From NCBI GenBank assembly GCA_005765155.1, contig VCCP01000006.1, positions 1,562,501 to 1,626,500 of the forward strand: 64,000 nucleotides of DNA. Reading direction: 5' to 3'. This DNA comes from Zelopaecilomyces penicillatus (lineage: Eukaryota > Ascomycota > Sordariomycetes > Hypocreales > Pseudodiploosporaceae). The number at the start of each line of letters is the position of its first letter. Within the stretch, counting starts at the first letter, position 1. The notes beneath the pieces are model-generated. The model searched no databases. It saw nothing but the letters and a program-made list of their open reading frames with translations, and had not been told where the DNA came from. A program made the translations under genes and the position numbers. Positions 59,601 to 64,000 of this stretch are shown in pieces.

Positions 59601-60010
59601 GCTTGAAGCAAAATAATCGTCTGCAGAGATGGCCGTCCCTTTTGGCTCAAGGTCCCTATGTCAATCAGCATTGGGTATTTTAGTTGCTGTGGCTGTTGTT
59701 GAGTAGCAACCTACGCCGCCTTCTTCTTAGGAGGAGCTTTTGAGGTTGTCTTCTTTTGTCTAACAATAATCAATTAGATTTGCCATTTCCATATCGTATA
59801 AGGGGGCAGCTTACTCTATTATTTCAACCTCATCATCACTGTCTTCGACAACCTTTCGACCCTCTGTCCCCAGTTAACACAGATTTTATGTATGTTTCGA
59901 TGAACAAACTCACTTGCTCGTTTGCCTTTGGACAAGTCCTCGGGCTTTGGTGCGACAGGTTTGGGTGCAGCACCACCCTTTGGTGTGAAAAAGGATCTTA
60001 TGTCAGGCAT
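56655..60010 (-). CDS. RFC1: Replication factor C large subunit
   Basis: The large subunit of the clamp loader that places PCNA on primer ends. Exons 60010-59914, 59863-59815, 59759-59715, 59655-57037 and 56979-56655 give 1044 residues. The N-terminus MPDIRSFFTPKG is a PIP-box-like PCNA contact. An acidic/basic disordered stretch leads to a BRCT domain at about 316-394 (LSGLSFVFTGLLS to LIRKLPA). The AAA+ module has Walker A GPPGIGKTT (about 514-522) and Walker B VIIMDEVDG (about 581-589). The C-terminal RFC1-specific domain ends in a Lys-rich, Asp-rich tail. The last intron (56980-57036) is 57 nt, open in frame; splicing restores the conserved reading FTRTYNTMAHP. The gene is divergent from MRPL16, with MCB-like sites between. 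Confidence 0.95.
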
Positions 60011-60423
60011 TCTCGCGGCCTCGGAAATTCACAAATCGATCAAGCTCAATATCTGGGATGGCAAGGTCTTTTTAAAGTGCATTGGGCACTGCTGCCTGCG
60101 CCGAGAGCTGTGGTTGATATGCCCAGCAAATATTCCATAGGCTGCCTGGAAAATGTCCAGTCACTAATTACGATATGACGTGCACGCTGCCTGCTCCATC
60201 CAACGCGAAGTTAACGCGAGGTGCGTGACCTGAGCTTAATTGGCTGCTTGCGGACAGCCTACAGGCACCAAGGTACTTAGGTACCTCCACACCAGAACTT
60301 GCCTTGTAACCAGCCTGAAATCTCAGGCCCTACAGCGCTGTTGAACGATTCCATGTTGGGGATATTTTCTGGAGCTCCATACGTGCTCTCCAGAGAGCAT
60401 CTATAAGCCGACAAACCTACACT
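60011..60423. promoter_or_regulatory. Shared divergent promoter RFC1 / MRPL16 with MCB-like sites
   Basis: A 413-base interval between outward-facing start codons. Two ACGCGA hexamers (60203-60208 and 60214-60219), 11 bases apart, resemble the MluI cell-cycle box core ACGCG recognised by MBF-type (Mbp1/Res/Swi6) factors that drive G1/S genes. They lie about 200 bases upstream of each start codon. Confidence 0.5.
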
Positions 60424-61287
60424 ATGAGACCAATCAGCGCTTCGGCCTTATCAAATGCCTTCCAAGGGCTGAGGTTAAGCGGCTCCTCATCATTGCGACA
60501 ACTCAGAGAGCCGGTACACCGGCAATCGAAGGCTCTTGATGCAGCCCGCAGCCTCCAAAATGTCCGCGCTTTTTCAACGACATCGCCAGTGCTGGGAAGC
60601 TGGCTCGAGCCCAACATCAACCGCAAGAAGAAGATGGCCAAGGGACGGCCACGAGTAGCCACGGGGGGGTCAACAAAGGGCACAACTGTAATTTGGGGCG
60701 ATTACGGACTGCGAATGGCTGATCACCACCGGAGAATCAGTGCGAAGCACTTAAAAATGGCCGAGGATACGATCAAAGTGCGACTTCGAGGAGAGAAGTA
60801 CCGATTACACAAGCGAGTGTGCTGCAATGTCGGTGTCTATGTCAGCGGCAACGAGGTGAGGACTTGTGGACCAACTCGGCCTTGAATGATATGACTGATG
60901 GCGGGGTGTAGATAAGAATGGGTAAAGGTAAAGGCTCTTTCGACCATTGGGCCGCGAGAATGGCCGTCAGTCAAATTCTGTTTGAGGTCAAGGGCCGAAT
61001 CCACGAGCAAATTGTGCGAGATGCCTTTCGATTGGCTGGGAACAAGCTTCCAGGTGAGTTCTTCATGCACCTTGCCATTGTGACCATTCCTAACAGCCTT
61101 AGGCCAATGGGAGTTTGTGAAGAAGGGCGATGCTCCTGTAGTCGGTATTACGAAACTGGATGGCGTAACACTGGAAGATCTGATGAGACCAAGAAAGGAA
61201 GTGGCTCCCCGAGAGCTGCTTGAGGCATCATCTCCCGCACCCTCTGCCGAGTCGGGAAGCACATCTACCACCTCAGGCTCATCATAG
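60424..61287 (+). CDS. MRPL16: Mitochondrial ribosomal protein uL16m (MRPL16)
   Basis: A protein of the mitochondrial large ribosomal subunit near the peptidyl-transferase centre, homologous to bacterial L16. Exons are 60424-60855, 60912-61053 and 61103-61287, giving 252 residues. The first 55 or so residues form a basic mitochondrial presequence with QSKALDAARSLQNVRAFSTT. The L16 domain then shows KMAKGRPRVATGGSTKGTTVIWGDYGLRM, followed across the first junction by GNEIRMGKGKGSFDHWAARM. The GKGKG motif and the segment around it contact rRNA in bacterial L16. The C-terminus has a Ser-rich extension. Both introns are about 50 nt. The 3' end lies 466 bases before RFC5. Confidence 0.94.
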
Positions 61288-61753
61288 CCCCAGGACGTAC
61301 ATAGCCATGTATTAACAGCGTCTGGGTATGTACTATAATCATTTACCAACTGATATGTACCACGCTTGAGTATAGTTGCGCTGCAGCTGACATCAAACTC
61401 GGTGCATCTCATATATGTAACTTTGGCATGGAATGAAAGAGCCTAAGAATTTCAACGTTTTGAACAACATAAAACTACATGTTTCTCTGTAGTTTAGCCA
61501 TCAACTAGTATACAGCTTGCGTTGGATTAGATCCATTCACCTTGTCATTGTAGGGGTTACTACCAAGGTAGCCCGGTAATTATAGTGAATGGAGCTACGG
61601 TACAAGTTACAGCTGCTGTAGCCTACCAGTGCACCATTTCCAACGCCCCACATCACTTAACGCGGCAACGCGTCTCCCAACCGACCTCAAAAAAGTAGTA
61701 ACGACCATCAGCCACACATACGTCCAGCACAATTGATTCATCAGCTTGCAAAC
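61288..61753. promoter_or_regulatory. Intergenic region with MCB-like sites upstream of RFC5
   Basis: A 466-base interval. ACGCG at 61660-61664 and a full MluI cell-cycle box ACGCGT at 61668-61673 lie 81-94 bases upstream of the RFC5 ATG, the expected position for an MBF-type site. The left part is the 3' UTR of MRPL16. Confidence 0.55.
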
Positions 61754-62941
61754 ATGGCTCTCATTGTTGACAAACATCGGCCACGGTCTCTTGATGCACT
61801 GACATATCATCAAGAGTTGTCAGACCGGCTCCAATCACTTGTGAGTAGCCCTTTACTAAGCACTACTCTACTCGGCTCCTCAAGCTAACGCCTGCTCACA
61901 CTTTGATAGGCACAAAGCGGAGACTTCCCACATCTGCTCGTCTACGGTCCCTCAGGTGCTGGAAAGAAAACACGGATAGTAGCCACTTTGAAGGAATTGT
62001 ATGGACCGGGCGTGGAGAAAATCAAGATCGATGCTCGAGTATTTCAGACAACCTCCAACCGCAAACTCGAATTCAATGTCGTCGCATCCAACTATCATCT
62101 CGAGATTACGCCCTCCGACGTTGGACAATACGACCGAGTTGTGGTGCAGGATCTCCTGAAGGAGGTGGCGCAAACACAACAAGTGGACCAGTCAGCGAAG
62201 CAGCGGTTCAAGGTCGTGGTAATCAATGAGGCAGACCACCTCACTCGAGATGCGCAGGCCGCGTTGCGTCGTACGATGGAGAAGTATTCGCCAAACTTGC
62301 GTTTGATTCTCCTTGCCAACTCGACTGCCAATATCATTGCGCCAATCCGTTCCAGAACGCTACTTGTCAGAGTGGCGGCACCAACACACGAACAGATCTG
62401 CGACGTCCTAGCACAGTCAGCGAAAAGGGAAAACTGGGAGATCGTCAAGGGATTGCACCAGCGAATAGCAGTAGAGAGTGGAAGAAATCTGCGGAGAGCA
62501 TTACTCATGTATGAGTCTGTTCATGCACAAAAGTAAGCTTTGTCCAGTCCATGGCTGCACTTTATTGTTCTGATACTAACTCCAATTTGCAGTGAGAAAG
62601 TCACAGACAGCACGCCAATTCCGCCGGCAGACTGGGAAGCACTCATTGTACAGATCGCCAAAGAGATTATTGAAGAGCATACACCCGCAAGAATATTGCA
62701 AGTCCGCGCGAAGCTCTACGACCTGTTGACGCACTGCATTCCGGCCACCACGATTCTCAAGACACTGACGTTCAAGCTCCTTGCCCTAATTGATGATGGG
62801 CTGAAGGGTGAGGTGATTCAGTGGTCGGCATTTTATGAACATCGGATCAAAACGGGCACCAAGGTCATATTTCATCTGGAAGCATTTGTCGCCAAATTCA
62901 TGAGGGTGCTGGAGATGTATTTGATGAGCATGGACATGTAA
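61754..62941 (+). CDS. RFC5: Replication factor C subunit 5
   Basis: A small clamp-loader subunit (yeast Rfc5, human RFC3) that also acts in the alternative Rad24-, Ctf18- and Elg1-containing loaders. Exons are 61754-61840, 61910-62532 and 62593-62941, giving 352 residues. Markers are the N-terminal LIVDKHRPRSLDALTYH, the subtype-specific Walker A GPSGAGKKTR, the degenerate Walker B VVVINEADHLTRDAQAALRR, and sensor-1 ANSTANII. The SRC arginine-finger motif is here SRT (PIRSRTLLVRV), a substitution of Cys that keeps the Arg. The collar domain carries WSAFYEHRIKTGTKVIFHLEAF. The gene starts 1.7 kb from RFC1's start, with only MRPL16 between. Confidence 0.96.
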
Positions 62942-63404
62942 TATCTTGAAAGCAGCAAGGTTTCTTTGGCGTTTGGGCGTACAAGAATGCTTGTCCGTGG
63001 GAGCTTTGTGGTGACTGTCCGCAAACTAAAGTGTAATTTATTCTGAACAGTGTACTCTGAACAGGAGTCTACCGGCGGTGACCATGCATGAAAACTGAAG
63101 AGTCGCACTTGTGTTGACCGCATTTCTCGCTATGATGCTGTACATTCTGTATCATGGATGATAGAACAATATCTTGGTGAATGAGTGTCGAGAAAAAACT
63201 ATAATAAGGCAATGAAAGCAACAACAAAGCCAAATACAATACCATTCAACAAGCCGTCAAGCACCAACAAGCCTACAGAAATCCAATCTTCCTCGATTCC
63301 TAAACCTCAAACAAGCAAGTCTAACCCTACCCAGACGACCTGAGCACTGATGATAACCATAACTGAGTAGACAATCCACCAAAGTCACCACAGAAACCTT
63401 CAAG
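62942..63404. other. Intergenic region upstream of the small zinc-finger gene
   Basis: 3' UTR of RFC5 and the promoter and leader of the next gene; no further gene is seen. The last 150 bases are rich in A and C, as in fungal leaders. Confidence 0.55.
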
Positions 63405-63605
63405 ATGCCTGAAGCCAACGCAACTACCACGGCCACCCCCTATCCGGGATATCCCACCACCCCTTTGCCCCATGGATGGTGGTACTGCAGCAACACCACC
63501 TGTGCGGGCAAGACACCCAACCCACCTGGCTCTATGTCCTGCAGCCATTGTGGTATGCGAGCTGGCGTGACGATGGTGTACATCGGCCCCAAGGAGCAGA
63601 AGTAG
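63405..63605 (+). CDS. Small zinc-finger protein, 66 residues
   Basis: An intronless small gene with the ATG at 63405 in good context (CAAGATGCC). After a Thr/Pro-rich start, the protein contains four cysteines in the order WWYCSNTTC, then SCSHC: C-X4-C-X11-C-X2-C, with the aromatic WW pair just before the first Cys. This resembles the RanBP2-type zinc ribbon (W-x-C-x(2-4)-C...C-x2-C), which binds ubiquitin or RNA. The C-terminus is MVYIGPKEQK. The size and the intact Cys set make it likely to be a real protein, but it is not assigned to a named family. Confidence 0.7.
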   Translation: MPEANATTTATPYPGYPTTPLPHGWWYCSNTTCAGKTPNPPGSMSCSHCGMRAGVTMVYIGPKEQK

Positions 63606-64000
63606 GCTTTTTGATGGCAACTTCACTTGCTTCAAGAAACGGAGGACAGACATGTATAATATGGCGGTGGTGGTTCTTCTCAATAGTGGTGATGCAACCG
63701 CTCGATACCCGAGACTCCATAGTCTAATCCAATAAACCAAACAATATCCACTCTGAAACCATCCCAGTAGTGTATGGGGAACTGATTCGTGATGTGTGAT
63801 TATGATTTGCAGTTTGTTGCTTGCACCATGTGTTTTGTATCAGGGCAGTCGAGGAGGCTTCGGGTATCTTGAAAGGTGTGCTGTGAGGATTCTGCTGGGT
63901 TGTCTACCCTGTTATAGCCTATCAGTAGACATAGACATGTCTTCTGGGCCACTCCAGTAATAACGGGGTTGGAGAATGCATGGATGATGCCAAATGTCAA
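63606..64000. other. Right edge of the window
   Basis: 3' UTR of the small zinc-finger gene and sequence to the edge. A minus-strand frame open from the edge to 63800 could be the end of a converging gene, but no conserved features are visible. Confidence 0.4.

Noticed and set aside
63800..64000. Minus-strand frame open to the right edge
   Set aside because: It might be the end of a converging gene, but 66 codons without a recognisable motif and cut by the window edge cannot support a call.

Overview
The window is nuclear DNA from a filamentous ascomycete (Pezizomycotina). A Sordariomycete, perhaps of the Hypocreales, is the best guess, but the sequence alone does not fix the order. The reasons are short introns of about 50-120 nt with GT...AG ends and CTRAC-like branch sites, a Zn2Cys6 regulator, a GH128 (Asl1-like) cell-wall hydrolase, pyrimidine-rich promoters, and conserved housekeeping genes with fungal gene structures. 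All exon joins were built by hand from frame continuity and splice motifs and have not been tested against transcripts.

The left third is sparse. A Myb/SANT-domain gene (121-1559, minus) is followed by about 11.8 kb without a convincing gene. This stretch holds scattered GGTA tetranucleotide tracts, TACTCCGTA-like motifs, a 9-bp minisatellite and a fragment resembling the 5' half of a tRNA. Next come tubulin-folding cofactor B (13400-14494), an intron-containing tRNA-Glu(CTC), a transmembrane RING-H2 ubiquitin ligase (17394-19051), a nine-exon multispanning membrane protein with an apparent 3-nt exon (22465-24296), and a secreted GH128 protein (25188-26312, minus).

The middle (26.3-39.6 kb) is again gene-poor. 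It has a small APH-family kinase-like gene, an unnamed conserved protein, a five-exon Zn2Cys6 transcription factor and another unnamed protein, separated by long intergenic stretches with simple repeats and AT-rich patches.

The right 24 kb is compact and mostly housekeeping: ATP synthase epsilon, the NatC subunit Mak10/Naa35, a peroxisomal adenine nucleotide carrier, a 1666-residue AT-hook protein, proteasome lid subunit Rpn6, mitochondrial GrpE, an unknown protein, RFC1, mitochondrial ribosomal protein L16, RFC5 and a 66-residue zinc-finger protein. Three divergent gene pairs share short promoters. Two clamp-loader subunits, RFC1 and RFC5, flank MRPL16, and both have MluI-cell-cycle-box-like sequences upstream, which suggests shared G1/S control.

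I found no CRISPR array, intact transposon, biosynthetic cluster or clearly new multi-gene system. The most unusual items are the 3-nt exon (or nested twin intron), the RFC pair with MCB-like sites, an RFC1 intron that is open in frame and would encode a hydrophobic segment, and the very long gene-free region upstream of the Myb gene.
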